Assembly (NCBI RefSeq): GCF_042159835.1
Contig: NZ_JBBVGT010000003.1
Span: forward strand, 310,001 to 374,000
DNA: 64,000 nt
Direction of reading: 5' to 3'
Source of the DNA: Albibacterium profundi
GTDB lineage: Bacteria > Bacteroidota > Bacteroidia > Sphingobacteriales > Sphingobacteriaceae
How positions within the stretch are numbered: position 1 is the first letter of the stretch; each line of letters starts with the position of its first letter. Positions 1 through 8,988 of the stretch are shown one piece after another. The translations under genes were made by a program, and so were the position numbers. The notes beneath the pieces were generated by a model. That model did not search any database. It was not told the DNA's origin and saw nothing but the letters and a program-made list of their open reading frames with translations.

Positions 1-837
1 AATTGAATCTAAACTAAAGGTGTCTTTTAAACGGACACCTTTTTCTGTATGCTGCATGGTACAGCATTCATTGACCGGGTCATGCTCTAAAAAACAGATG
101 ATTTCTTGATCGGCAACTTCTTGCCAATAGTTCTTACGTTCCTCCAATGTCTTCATCGGAAACATGTCGTACGCCATCACATAAGGCAGCGGGATATGCC
201 CCACCGAAGGTAGCAGGTCGGCCATATATAGAATCGTCTTATCTTTATATTGAATCTGTGGCATCATCATCGCGTCGGTATGGCCAAATGCAAAACGAAT
301 CGAGATGTTTTTGTTCAAAACTCCCGCATCCTGATCTTCAACAAACTTTAATCGCCCACTCTCTTGAATAGGCAAGATGTTCTCTGATAAAAAGGAAGCC
401 TTTTCCCGGTCGTTCGGTTCCGTCGCCCATTTCCAATGCTGCGCATTGCTCCAATAGTATGCATTTTTAAAAGCTGGAACCAGTTGGTCGCCATCGCGAA
501 TAATTGCTCCTCCCACATGATCAAAATGCAAATGAGTCAAGAATACATCCGTAATATCATCCCTAGAGAAACCGTGTTTAGCCAGTGATTTGTCGAGTGT
601 ATTTTCGCCATGAATATAATAATGGCCAAAAAATTTCTCGCTCTGCTTGTCGCCCAGACCTGTATCTACCAGAATCAACTGGTCGCCGTCCTCGATTAAA
701 AGAAGTCGCATCGCCCAAGTACAAAGGTTGTTTTCATCAGGTGGGTTTGTACGGCTCCATAGTACTTTCGGCACTACGCCAAACATTGCTCCACCGTCTA
801 ATTTAAAGAGTTCTGTATCGATACTGTATAAATTCAT
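1..837 (-). CDS. MBL-fold metallo-hydrolase (partial at window edge)
   Basis: Reading leftward from an ATG at 835-837, the frame stays open for 279 codons to base 1, so the C-terminal end lies outside the window. The protein contains THLHFDHVGG, the HxHxDH zinc-binding signature of the metallo-beta-lactamase fold. Upstream of it is LVDTGLGDKQ, the strand and turn that usually precede this motif, and further on are FGHTDAM and a MADLLPS segment that would supply more ligands. No signal peptide is seen, so it is probably a cytoplasmic hydrolase of the glyoxalase II or lactonase type. The substrate cannot be told from sequence. It is divergent from pckA, with about 130 bp between them. Confidence 0.85.
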   Translation of the reverse strand, partial: MNLYSIDTELFKLDGGAMFGVVPKVLWSRTNPPDENNLCTWAMRLLLIEDGDQLILVDTGLGDKQSEKFFGHYYIHGENTLDKSLAKHGFSRDDITDVFLTHLHFDHVGGAIIRDGDQLVPAFKNAYYWSNAQHWKWATEPNDREKASFLSENILPIQESGRLKFVEDQDAGVLNKNISIRFAFGHTDAMMMPQIQYKDKTILYMADLLPSVGHIPLPYVMAYDMFPMKTLEERKNYWQEVADQEIICFLEHDPVNECCTMQHTEKGVRLKDTFSLDSI

Positions 838-912
838 AAACACGTTTAATGGTTAAATGCGAAGATAACAAATTAGTTTTCCAAAGGCTAGGGTATTTGA
901 TTGATAAAATGG

Positions 913-920
913 TAAATTTG
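913..920 (+). promoter_or_regulatory. candidate -7 box of pckA promoter
   Basis: TAAATTTG matches the Bacteroidetes -7 consensus TAnnTTTG and lies 48 bp before the pckA start in an AT-rich stretch. No clear -33 TTTG is present at the expected distance, so this is a single-box prediction. Confidence 0.4.
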
Positions 921-968
921 AGCCGAAAAATACAGCCAATTTTGTTAAATTATTAAAAAAACGTATTT

Positions 969-2537
969 ATGTTGCCAAATTTGTCCTATTTGCAGATCCA
1001 TGCAGGCAAGAAAGTCAATTACCAACTTAGCGTCCCTGAGCTTGTTGAAGATGCCATCAAGAAAGGCGAAGGTTACCTGGTCGAGTCAGGCGCCCTCACC
1101 GCTGACACCGGGCAATTTACCGGTCGCTCGCCCAAAGACCGATTTATTGTTGAAGATGATATTACCCGTGATGCCGTTTGGTGGGGAAATATCAATCAGC
1201 CGATCTCGTCGGACGTGTTCAATGCGCTTTACAAAAAAGTAGGGGAGCATCTAAGTAATGAAGAGATCTATGTGCGCGATGTGCTCGCTTGTACGTCACC
1301 CGACTATCAGATTGGTATACGCGTTGTCACCGAGAATGCCTATCAGAACATTTTTGCTAACAATATTTTCGTTCGTTCCAGCGAGACAGATGCGGACAAG
1401 CGTCCTGAATGGTCAATTCTCGCCGCTCCGACCTTTCAGGCGGAACCTATTGTAGATGGAGTGCCCAATCCTAATTTTGTCATTATCAATTTTACTGAAA
1501 AGATTATCCTTATTGCCGGTACGGGTTACACAGGCGAGATTAAAAAAGGTATATTTAGTGTTCTTAATTTTATACTGCCGCATCAGCACCGGGTGTTGTC
1601 CATGCACTGTTCAGCGAATACCAATGCAAAAGACGAAACAGCATTGTTCTTTGGCTTGTCCGGTACCGGTAAAACCACCCTGTCATCCGATGCTGGGCGC
1701 CATCTGATCGGTGACGACGAGCACGGCTGGAGCGATCAGGGTATTTTCAATATTGAAGGCGGATGCTATGCCAAGTGCGTGAATCTGGAAGAGGATAAAG
1801 AGCCTGAGATTTATCAGGCTATCAAATTTGGTTCCCTTTTAGAAAATATCAACTGCTTTCCGGATACCCGCGTGCCGAATTATGAGGACACCAGTAAAAC
1901 TGAAAACACGCGTGTAACCTATCCGATCGACTATATCGAAGGAGCCGTTAAATCGAAGATATCGGCTACCCCAAAAAATATCTTCTTCTTGACAGCCGAT
2001 GCTTTTGGTGTAATACCGCCCATTTCTAAACTGACTACCAAGGAAGCTATGTATCATTTCATTTCCGGTTATACCGCTAAAGTAGCTGGAACTGAGGTTG
2101 GTATTACCGAGCCTAAAATGGTATTCTCTGCTTGTTTTGGCGAAGCATTTATTCCTTTGCACCCCACTAGGTATGCCGAATTGCTTGGGGAGAAAATCGA
2201 AAAAGATAACATAAACGTATGGTTAGTAAATACCGGCTGGGTCGCAGGGCCTTATGGCGTTGGTCGCCGTATTCAGTTGAGGTACACCCGTTCCATGATC
2301 CGTGCAGCCATGGCTGGTGAACTCAATGATGTTGAATATCAGAGACACCCTATATTCGGCATGCATTTTCCTGTCAGTTGTCCTGGTGTTCCTTCAGAGC
2401 TTCTCAATCCTGCCAAGACTTGGCCCAGCCAAGAAGCATATGATGAACAAGCCAATAAATTAGCGAAAGCCTTTGACGAAAACTTTAAGAAATACGAAAG
2501 TGGGGTAAATTTAAATACCCTATCTTTGCGTGTATGA
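969..2537 (+). CDS. pckA: phosphoenolpyruvate carboxykinase (ATP)
   Basis: This is a 522-aa ATP-dependent PEP carboxykinase, which converts oxaloacetate and ATP to phosphoenolpyruvate, ADP and CO2 in gluconeogenesis. The family features are in order: the substrate loop TGRSPKDRFIV near residues 51-61, the P-loop GLSGTGKTT at 229-237, and the metal-binding kinase-2 region GDDEHGW near 248-254. Length is close to the usual 530 residues, so it appears complete. The start ATG at 969 gives the normal N-terminus. Its stop codon overlaps the mnmE start (ATGA), and its last codons contain a TAnnTTTG box that may serve mnmE. Confidence 0.97.
   Translation: MLPNLSYLQIHAGKKVNYQLSVPELVEDAIKKGEGYLVESGALTADTGQFTGRSPKDRFIVEDDITRDAVWWGNINQPISSDVFNALYKKVGEHLSNEEIYVRDVLACTSPDYQIGIRVVTENAYQNIFANNIFVRSSETDADKRPEWSILAAPTFQAEPIVDGVPNPNFVIINFTEKIILIAGTGYTGEIKKGIFSVLNFILPHQHRVLSMHCSANTNAKDETALFFGLSGTGKTTLSSDAGRHLIGDDEHGWSDQGIFNIEGGCYAKCVNLEEDKEPEIYQAIKFGSLLENINCFPDTRVPNYEDTSKTENTRVTYPIDYIEGAVKSKISATPKNIFFLTADAFGVIPPISKLTTKEAMYHFISGYTAKVAGTEVGITEPKMVFSACFGEAFIPLHPTRYAELLGEKIEKDNINVWLVNTGWVAGPYGVGRRIQLRYTRSMIRAAMAGELNDVEYQRHPIFGMHFPVSCPGVPSELLNPAKTWPSQEAYDEQANKLAKAFDENFKKYESGVNLNTLSLRV
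2521..2528 (+). promoter_or_regulatory. candidate mnmE promoter -7 box inside pckA
   Basis: TATCTTTG, an exact TAnnTTTG match, lies in the final codons of pckA and ends five bases before the mnmE ATG. If active, transcription would begin at or next to that ATG, giving a leaderless mnmE message. No convincing -33 element is visible. Confidence 0.4.
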
Positions 2538-3892
2538 ACGCAAAGCAGACCATTGTAGCATTATCAACACCCTCAGGTAGCGGTGCATTGGGCGTAATAC
2601 GCTTATCCGGGCCTGAGGCTGTTGACATTGCCAACTCCGTTTTCAAGGGCAAGGACCTCCGTAAGCAGGCTACCCATACCTTGCATTTTGGTTTAATTAT
2701 GGACGGTGAAGCCATTCTAGACGAAGTCGTTATTGGTATTTTCCTCGCTCCAAAATCCTACACCAAAGAAAACGTCATCGAAATCAGCTGCCACGGTTCC
2801 AGTTACATTATCCAGCGCATAATATCACTATTAATTGAAAATGGTGCTCGTGCCGCCAAGCCGGGTGAATTTACATTGCAGGCCTTTCTTAACGGTGCTT
2901 TTGATCTTAGTAAAGCCGAAGCCGTGGCCGATTTAATCGCTTCTAATTCCAGAGCTTCACATGATGTAGCAATGCAACAGATGAGAGGCGGTTTTGCTAA
3001 TGAATTACAAGGTCTTAGAGAGCAGCTTGTACATTTTGCTTCAATGATAGAACTTGAACTCGACTTTGCAGAAGAAGACGTAGAGTTTGCTAATCGTGAA
3101 CAATTGCGCGAACTTATTCTGAAGATCAATCAGGTGATCACCAAGCTTATTTCATCATTTGAGTTGGGCAATGTTATTAAGAACGGCATCCCGATTGTCA
3201 TTGCCGGTAAACCCAATGTGGGAAAATCAACCTTGCTTAATTCTCTTTTGAATGAAGAACGAGCCATTGTTTCCGATATCGCAGGTACCACTCGAGATAC
3301 CATCGAGGACGAAATCAATATTGAAGGCGTTATTTTCCGTTTTATTGACACCGCCGGTATCCGTGAAACAGCCGACCTAATTGAAGCCAAAGGAGTAGAG
3401 CGCACACTTGAAAAGATGAAGCAGGCCAAGCTTATTATCTACATGACTGAAGCCAATCAAGATTTCAGCGATATCTCCGAACAGGTAGAAGGTCTTGATA
3501 AGCAGGATATCCCTTATATCGTATTGGTCAATAAAGCTGAACTTCTAAACGATCAGCAGAAAGAACAGCTACAAGAACTTCCAGTGCATTTTATGTCTGC
3601 CAAAGAACATATTGGTGTTGACGAGCTTAAAGAAAGTCTCCTGGAGGCGGTTGATGTCAGCGGAATTGACACCAATGAAACTATTCTTACCAACATCAGA
3701 CACGTCGAAGCCTTGCGAAGCACCGAAACAGCCTTAAATCGCGTACTGGAGAACATCGATAACCCTATTACATCCGATTTTTTGGCAATGGACATTAAGC
3801 AAGCGCTGCACTATTTAGGTGAAATCGTAGGGGAAGTGACTACTGATGATCTCTTAGAAAACATATTTTCGAAGTTTTGCATCGGGAAATAA
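2534..3892 (+). CDS. mnmE: tRNA uridine-5-carboxymethylaminomethyl modification GTPase MnmE
   Basis: This 452-aa protein is MnmE (TrmE), the GTPase that works with MnmG to modify U34 of certain tRNAs. The N-terminal tetrahydrofolate-binding domain (about 1-120) begins with the typical IVALSTPSGSGALGVIRLSG. The embedded G domain shows GKPNVGKST at 225-232, DIAGTTRDTIED at 248-259, DTAG at 272-275 and NKAE near 333. The protein ends in FCIGK, carrying the family's C-terminal catalytic Cys motif C(I/L/V)GK. Length is normal. The ATG overlaps the pckA stop, so the genes may be co-transcribed, although a promoter box lies just upstream. Confidence 0.97.
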   Translation: MNAKQTIVALSTPSGSGALGVIRLSGPEAVDIANSVFKGKDLRKQATHTLHFGLIMDGEAILDEVVIGIFLAPKSYTKENVIEISCHGSSYIIQRIISLLIENGARAAKPGEFTLQAFLNGAFDLSKAEAVADLIASNSRASHDVAMQQMRGGFANELQGLREQLVHFASMIELELDFAEEDVEFANREQLRELILKINQVITKLISSFELGNVIKNGIPIVIAGKPNVGKSTLLNSLLNEERAIVSDIAGTTRDTIEDEINIEGVIFRFIDTAGIRETADLIEAKGVERTLEKMKQAKLIIYMTEANQDFSDISEQVEGLDKQDIPYIVLVNKAELLNDQQKEQLQELPVHFMSAKEHIGVDELKESLLEAVDVSGIDTNETILTNIRHVEALRSTETALNRVLENIDNPITSDFLAMDIKQALHYLGEIVGEVTTDDLLENIFSKFCIGK

Positions 3893-4201
3893 AAGTGATT
3901 TTCTTTATCAGGGGTGAACAAACCTAAATTGAGGTTGTATTTGAGAAGGAAGAGCTCGGTAGAGCTGTAACTGTTGCAAAGAATGCAACTGTTCGGAATT
4001 TACGAACAGTTCAAAAGAAGAGGTAACTATTAAGGGTTTCTTAATAGTTCGAATGGAGGGGGCAAACAGAAGCTGAAGAAGAACCTCAGCATAAACCGTT
4101 TGTTTGGAACCGATAAAATAGTTAATCGAAATAAAACCCATCATATTATTGTTCTTCAGGATTGAAAAACTTAGTTTTGAATTGAACCAACGCTTGCCTT
4201 T
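3893..4201. other. 309-bp intergenic region with palindromes, no supported gene
   Basis: The gap between mnmE and the next gene holds a cluster of palindromes (annotated separately) and a weaker dyad AAAACT/AGTTTT around 4165-4178. An open frame on the minus strand across the region has no recognisable protein features. Short plus-strand frames over the palindromes resemble part of RhuM proteins but are broken by stops, so this may be a relic. Confidence 0.6.
3969..4049. repeat. three 25-bp palindromes (P1-P3)
   Basis: Three inverted repeats of identical 25-nt length lie here. P1 at 3969-3993 has arms AACTGTTGCA and TGCAACTGTT with one mismatch. P2 at 3987-4011 has arms AACTGTTCG and CGAACAGTT and overlaps P1 by seven bases. 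P3 at 4025-4049 has perfect arms AACTATTAAG and CTTAATAGTT. All begin AACT and end GTT, and P2 closely matches the palindrome inside rhuM at 16818-16846. They could be a palindromic repeat family, operators, or a relic of RhuM-like coding sequence. Confidence 0.8.
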
Positions 4202-4945
4202 GTGAACCAATCAATTAAAACCAATTTCGCTTTAAATGGGATCGTGAAATCCATTTCGCTATCGATCATCATGATCTCCCTGTTTGCTTGTTCAAATGCG
4301 CATTCCCAAGTACCCGAAATTCTACTACAGGACTATAGCTTTTTAGTCGCTGACGGAGAAGTAGAAAGGATTAAGCAACGGAATGATACACTTTACAAAT
4401 TTAACTGCGTATTACCCCATTCTACCCAATCCTGCTTTCCCGAATCGGGAAAAAGCTATCGAATCATTGCAGCGAACAGGTCGGATGATGTCACCGTGTT
4501 GAAGCTTGAGCGACTTGATAGTATCTCGATGACAACAAACCCGTATCCGCCGACTCGCTATTCGATCGTAGCTCTCAAGGCTGTTGACAATAAGGATTTG
4601 GGTTTCTTACCCCTCGAATCCGACTTGACAAAAGAGCAGCTTGATACGATAGAAACCAACGTTCAAGAATTGGAGAATAAGTTCTTCTATTCCTATTATA
4701 GTGATAGTTATCTAAAAGAGCTCGCTGCCCTAAAGCGTGTAGAGACGAAAGAACAAGCTAATGAGATTGTCAATTTGATTAAAAGCGAAGAGTTTGAATG
4801 GCTTGTAGAGCGATATAAAAAGACAGAAGTCCCAGACATGTATGGCAGTGGACTCGCAGCAGAAATTATAAACCGCGCATGTATAAAATTGGGTTATAAT
4901 CCATCGGGAGCCGGGCAAGCGATTAATTCTTTTATGCGCGAATAG
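4202..4945 (+). CDS. hypothetical lipoprotein
   Basis: This 247-aa protein is not recognised. It starts with GTG at 4202. A hydrophobic stretch SLSIIMISLFAC ends in a plausible lipobox with Cys30, suggesting export and lipid anchoring. A later GTG at about 4244 would give a shorter signal sequence. The mature part is hydrophilic, with a Lys/Glu-rich helical region near residues 155-200 and a C-terminal segment with GLAAEIINRACIKLGY. It lies alone between the palindrome cluster and a secreted BSP-type protein. No enzyme motif is seen. Confidence 0.7.
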   Translation: MNQSIKTNFALNGIVKSISLSIIMISLFACSNAHSQVPEILLQDYSFLVADGEVERIKQRNDTLYKFNCVLPHSTQSCFPESGKSYRIIAANRSDDVTVLKLERLDSISMTTNPYPPTRYSIVALKAVDNKDLGFLPLESDLTKEQLDTIETNVQELENKFFYSYYSDSYLKELAALKRVETKEQANEIVNLIKSEEFEWLVERYKKTEVPDMYGSGLAAEIINRACIKLGYNPSGAGQAINSFMRE

Positions 4946-5037
4946 TCACCGTCCAAACCTAACTTCAAAAAAAAATCGCCGTTTAAGCACAAGCTAAAAT
5001 GTTTTTTCTTAATTTCGATGTTACTAACAAATCAATT

Positions 5038-5757
5038 ATGAAAAAGATATTTTTATTAGCTGCGGTTTGCTGCGCAATGTTGCTTTCGTTCAACACCGCT
5101 TCAGCGCAAAGAGATTGGCGAAATACAGACAAAGACCGTAAGGTGGCAGTCGACGTAGACAGCATCACAAAGCAAGGTTACACACTGATCTGGATCAATA
5201 AAGACCCTGATTTCGATAAAGAATTAAAAACCAGATTAATTGACACTTATTTTATCACCTATCCGGAACTAGCAAAAGATTTCAATCGTAAAACACTTAA
5301 AAGCGTGACCTTCGTCATCGATCCCGAATACGAAGGCGTAGCAGCTACTTCTGGTGGAGTGATCCGTTACAATCCCGAATGGTTTGTCAAGAACCCCTCA
5401 GATATCGATGTAGTTACCCACGAAGTCATGCACGTCATTCAGAGCTATCCTCACCGCGCGGGACCCGGTTGGCTAACAGAAGGTGTTGCTGATTATGTAC
5501 GCTACAAATATGGCGTTGCTAATGAAGAAGCTAATTGGAGCCTAACGAAGTTCAATGAAAAGCAAAGCTATGAAAATTCCTATCGCATCACCGCCCGCTT
5601 CTTGCATTGGGTCGTAACCCATCATGATAAGCACTTCGTTAAAAAACTAGATCACGCCCTGCGAGCAGGAAAATACGATGAAGATTTCTGGGTAAAGCGA
5701 ACCGGCAGCACGGTCGATGAACTTTGGGAAGAATACGCAAAAAATCCAGCTATATAA
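5038..5757 (+). CDS. secreted BSP-family putative peptidase
   Basis: I start this gene at the ATG at 5038 rather than an in-frame upstream ATG at 4999, because the signal peptide (MKKIFLLAAVCCAMLLSF, cleavage near ASA-Q) begins there. The mature protein matches the basic secretory protein family, known from plants and bacteria and suspected to be metallopeptidases. It has HEVMH at residues 128-132 and WLTEG at 145-149. HExxH followed by a downstream Glu is the zinc arrangement of gluzincins, so Glu148 may be the third ligand. The total is 239 aa. Peptidase activity is inferred from these motifs. GH92 follows 34 bp downstream. Confidence 0.85.
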   Translation: MKKIFLLAAVCCAMLLSFNTASAQRDWRNTDKDRKVAVDVDSITKQGYTLIWINKDPDFDKELKTRLIDTYFITYPELAKDFNRKTLKSVTFVIDPEYEGVAATSGGVIRYNPEWFVKNPSDIDVVTHEVMHVIQSYPHRAGPGWLTEGVADYVRYKYGVANEEANWSLTKFNEKQSYENSYRITARFLHWVVTHHDKHFVKKLDHALRAGKYDEDFWVKRTGSTVDELWEEYAKNPAI

Positions 5758-5791
5758 AGCGAATATTAGCTAAAGCTAAAACCAGCCGACA

Positions 5792-8098
5792 ATGAAAAAT
5801 ATAAAACGATACCTAAGCGCTCTACTGATGACGGCCCTTTTGCCAGGAATCAGTTCTGCCCAGCAAAGTCCATTAACACAATACGTTAAGCCGCTAATCG
5901 GAACCGCTAAAATGGGGCATACCTTTCCTGGCGCTACCGTACCTTTCGGTGCCGTACAGTTGAGTCCCGATACAGACACTATTCCCTATGCGGTGAACGG
6001 AAAGTATACAGGCGATGTTTATAAGTATTGCGCAGGCTATCAGTATGATGACCCAACCATTGTCGGTTTCAGTCACACCCATTTTTCAGGGACAGGTCAT
6101 TCTGATCTTGGGGATATCTTGGTCATGCCGACCCAAGGAGAATTGCAACTTAACCCCGGCACAGCAGACCATCCTGAAACCGGCTATCGTTCTTTATACA
6201 GTCACGATAATGAAATTGCCGAACCGAATTACTACAGCGTCCAGTTAGACGACCACCAGATCAAGGCAGAGTTGACTACCACCACGCGCGTTGGTATGCA
6301 TCGTTATACCTATCCCGCGTCCGACCAATCGCATCTGGTCCTAGATCTTAACGCCGGTATCTATAATTACGATGGAAAGAACGTGTGGACCGTGGTTCGT
6401 GTCCTCAATGATTCTACTCTTACAGGTTATCGGCAAACCAATGGCTGGGCCAGAACAAGAGTTGTTTATTTTGCCATCAAAACATCCAAACCGTTTAAAA
6501 ACTACGGAGCTGAGTATCTCGATAAAAACGTTCAGTACCGAGGCTTCTGGCGTAAGTTTGATCAAACAGACAACTTCCCAGACTTAGCTGCCCACAATAT
6601 CCGCATGCACCTAGATTTTGACACCGAAGAAGGTGAACAAATCATGATGAAAGTAGCCATCAGTCCGGTCAGCATGAGTAATGCCCTTGAGAACATGGAG
6701 ATAGAAGCACCCCATTGGGATTTTGATGCCGTCGTAGCTCAAGGCAAAAAAGCCTGGGAAAACGAGCTGTCCAGGTATACGGTTGACATGCTCAATAAAG
6801 AAGACCTTATCAATTTCTACACCTCGGTATACCACGCCAACCTGATGCCGACGGTATACATGGATGTTAACGGCCAGTACAAAGGGATCGACTATGAAGT
6901 GCATGAAGCAGAAGGCTTTGTCAACTATACATCCTTCTCTTTATGGGACACCTTCCGAGCCTTTCATCCTTGGTTGAACCTGGTCGACCCCAAACGGAAT
7001 TCAGACATGGTTTCCTCCATGATGGCCCATCACGATCAGTCTGTCCTAAACATGCTGCCTATCTGGTCGCACTATGGCAATGAAAACTGGTGCATGAGTG
7101 GCTATCATTCCGTATCCGTTGTTGTTGATGCCATCCTCAAAGGATCCTATAAAGGCGATGCCGAAGCAGCCCTTGAAGCCTGCGTACAAACCGCCAATGC
7201 CAGACGCTATGAAGGCATCGGTGAGTATATTGATCTAGGATATGTTCCAGACGATGTTAACAGTACCTCGGTGTCCAATACACTAGAATACGCTTATGAC
7301 GATTGGTGTATCGCACAGTTGGCTAAAAAGTTAGGTAAAGAAGACATCGCTGCCGAATTCACTAAGCGTGCAGGGAACTGGAAAAACCTATTTGATCCAA
7401 GCATCGGTTTTATGCGTCCCAAAGACAGCGAAGGTAATTTCCGTGAAGAATTCGACGTCCTTGAAACCCACGGACAAGGATTTATCGAAGGGAACACTTG
7501 GAATTACTCGCTCTACGTGCCCCATCAACCTGAACAATTAATGGAAGCCTTAGGCGGGCAATCGGGTTTAGAAACCTATTTAGATTCCCTCTTCACCATG
7601 CACTTGCCTGACAAGTACTTTGCTAACACAGAAGATATTACCCGTGAAGGCATCATCGGTAACTACGTTCATGGTAACGAACCTTCACACCACGTAGCCT
7701 ATCTCTACAACCTGACCACCAGCCCCTGGAAAACCCAAGAGCGCTTACGGGAAATCATTCGCCACCAATACAATAACGGCCCTGCCGGACTCGGTGGAAA
7801 TGACGACTGCGGGCAAATGTCCGCCTGGTACCTCTTTACATCACTAGGCTTTTACCCTGTAGCACCTGGCGACACTGATTATTGGTTAGGCAGCCCCTTA
7901 GTCAAATCAGCCGAAGTGCAGTTACAAAATGGAAAAACCTTGAAGATAAAAGCACTTAACCAATCCGAAAAGAATGTCTACGTGAGTCGCGTTCGCTGGA
8001 ACGGTCAAGATATTGAAGGCTTTAAGATTAGCCATGACGACATCATCCAAGGAGGTGAGTTGGAGTTTGTGATGTCTTCCAAACCCAAGACTAAATAG
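5792..8098 (+). CDS. GH92 family alpha-mannosidase, secreted
   Basis: This 768-aa protein belongs to glycoside hydrolase family 92, calcium-dependent exo-alpha-mannosidases that release mannose from N-glycans and yeast mannans with inversion. The signal peptide is MKNIKRYLSALLMTALLPG with cleavage near SSAQ. Family motifs are GFSHTHFSGTGHSDLGD near residues 92-108 in the N-terminal beta-sandwich, YEGIGEYIDLGYVPDD in the barrel, and the C-terminal GNEPSHHVAYLYN and GGNDDCGQMSAWYLF, the latter including the usual catalytic and Ca-binding acids. Length fits the family. It is followed 23 bp later by an AraC regulator, which may control it. The exact linkage is not predictable. Confidence 0.95.
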   Translation: MKNIKRYLSALLMTALLPGISSAQQSPLTQYVKPLIGTAKMGHTFPGATVPFGAVQLSPDTDTIPYAVNGKYTGDVYKYCAGYQYDDPTIVGFSHTHFSGTGHSDLGDILVMPTQGELQLNPGTADHPETGYRSLYSHDNEIAEPNYYSVQLDDHQIKAELTTTTRVGMHRYTYPASDQSHLVLDLNAGIYNYDGKNVWTVVRVLNDSTLTGYRQTNGWARTRVVYFAIKTSKPFKNYGAEYLDKNVQYRGFWRKFDQTDNFPDLAAHNIRMHLDFDTEEGEQIMMKVAISPVSMSNALENMEIEAPHWDFDAVVAQGKKAWENELSRYTVDMLNKEDLINFYTSVYHANLMPTVYMDVNGQYKGIDYEVHEAEGFVNYTSFSLWDTFRAFHPWLNLVDPKRNSDMVSSMMAHHDQSVLNMLPIWSHYGNENWCMSGYHSVSVVVDAILKGSYKGDAEAALEACVQTANARRYEGIGEYIDLGYVPDDVNSTSVSNTLEYAYDDWCIAQLAKKLGKEDIAAEFTKRAGNWKNLFDPSIGFMRPKDSEGNFREEFDVLETHGQGFIEGNTWNYSLYVPHQPEQLMEALGGQSGLETYLDSLFTMHLPDKYFANTEDITREGIIGNYVHGNEPSHHVAYLYNLTTSPWKTQERLREIIRHQYNNGPAGLGGNDDCGQMSAWYLFTSLGFYPVAPGDTDYWLGSPLVKSAEVQLQNGKTLKIKALNQSEKNVYVSRVRWNGQDIEGFKISHDDIIQGGELEFVMSSKPKTK

Positions 8099-8121
8099 CT
8101 GTCTGTTTGATTTATTATGTT

Positions 8122-8982
8122 ATGAAATCCATTCCTTACATAGAATACACCAAGCTTGAAGCCGAAGATACCGATAAAAACCATTGGTATCACATGTCGC
8201 ATCTGAACCATGCTTGCGCATCCATGGATTCCCATCGCACCTCGGCCTATGCCATTTGTTTGCTTAGCAAAGGCAAGCTGCAGTTAGAGTCTGATCTCTT
8301 TATCCATCAGGCTCAAGCACCAGCTGTTTTCACCATTGCACCAACAGCTATTCGTCGTTTTACCGATCTTGGCGAAGGCTATGAAGCAAAGATTTTTTTC
8401 TTTCGCAAAGAACTTTTCTTAGAGGGGCAGGCCGATATCAATTACCTAGATAAGTTTGATTTTTTCGAAGTCCCCGAACATCAATTTCTTCAGCTTGAAG
8501 TCAATCAACATCAAATGCTGGAGACCTATTTCAACCTTATTCATGAGAAAACATTAGAAGGTACCAGTCACGCCTCTGATATTATCCGGAGTCTGATTTA
8601 TATCCTGATCAACGAACTGGATAGTATCTACCAAAGCGTGCCGGACGACTCAGATCCGAGCCACGGGAAAAACACCCATATCCTTTCCAAGTTCAAGTCC
8701 CTTTTAGCAGAACACTTTATCGAAGAAAGACAAGTGTCCTTTTACGCCGATAAACTGCACCTCACACCCAAGTACTTTTCTACCATTATTAAAGAGGTTA
8801 GTGGCAAAACTGCCGGCGAATGGATTAATGAGATGTTGGTCTTAGAAACCAAAGTACGCCTCCAAAACCAAAAGCAAAGCATCGCCCAGATCGCCTTTGA
8901 TCTCAACTTCTCAGACGCCTCACACTTCGGTAAGTTTTTTAAGAAACACGTGGGAATAAGCCCTTCAGACTACCGTAAGTAG
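8122..8982 (+). CDS. AraC family transcriptional regulator
   Basis: This 286-aa protein has an N-terminal cupin-like sensor region (about 1-150) and a C-terminal AraC DNA-binding domain with two helix-turn-helix units. The first unit lies around FYADKLHLTPKYFSTIIKEV and the second around IAQIAFDLNFSDASHFGKFF, ending in the signature GISPSDYR. The ATG at 8122 is preferred over an in-frame TTG at 8107. It follows the GH92 gene closely on the same strand, suggesting sugar-responsive control of that gene, but it also lies immediately upstream of the metal cassette. The effector is unknown. Confidence 0.92.
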   Translation: MKSIPYIEYTKLEAEDTDKNHWYHMSHLNHACASMDSHRTSAYAICLLSKGKLQLESDLFIHQAQAPAVFTIAPTAIRRFTDLGEGYEAKIFFFRKELFLEGQADINYLDKFDFFEVPEHQFLQLEVNQHQMLETYFNLIHEKTLEGTSHASDIIRSLIYILINELDSIYQSVPDDSDPSHGKNTHILSKFKSLLAEHFIEERQVSFYADKLHLTPKYFSTIIKEVSGKTAGEWINEMLVLETKVRLQNQKQSIAQIAFDLNFSDASHFGKFFKKHVGISPSDYRK

Positions 8983-8988
8983 CTCTTT

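Noticed and set aside
3908..4210. Minus-strand open frame of 100 codons in the mnmE-lipoprotein gap
   Set aside because: It runs through the palindromes, has no recognisable domain, and overlaps the start of the next gene.
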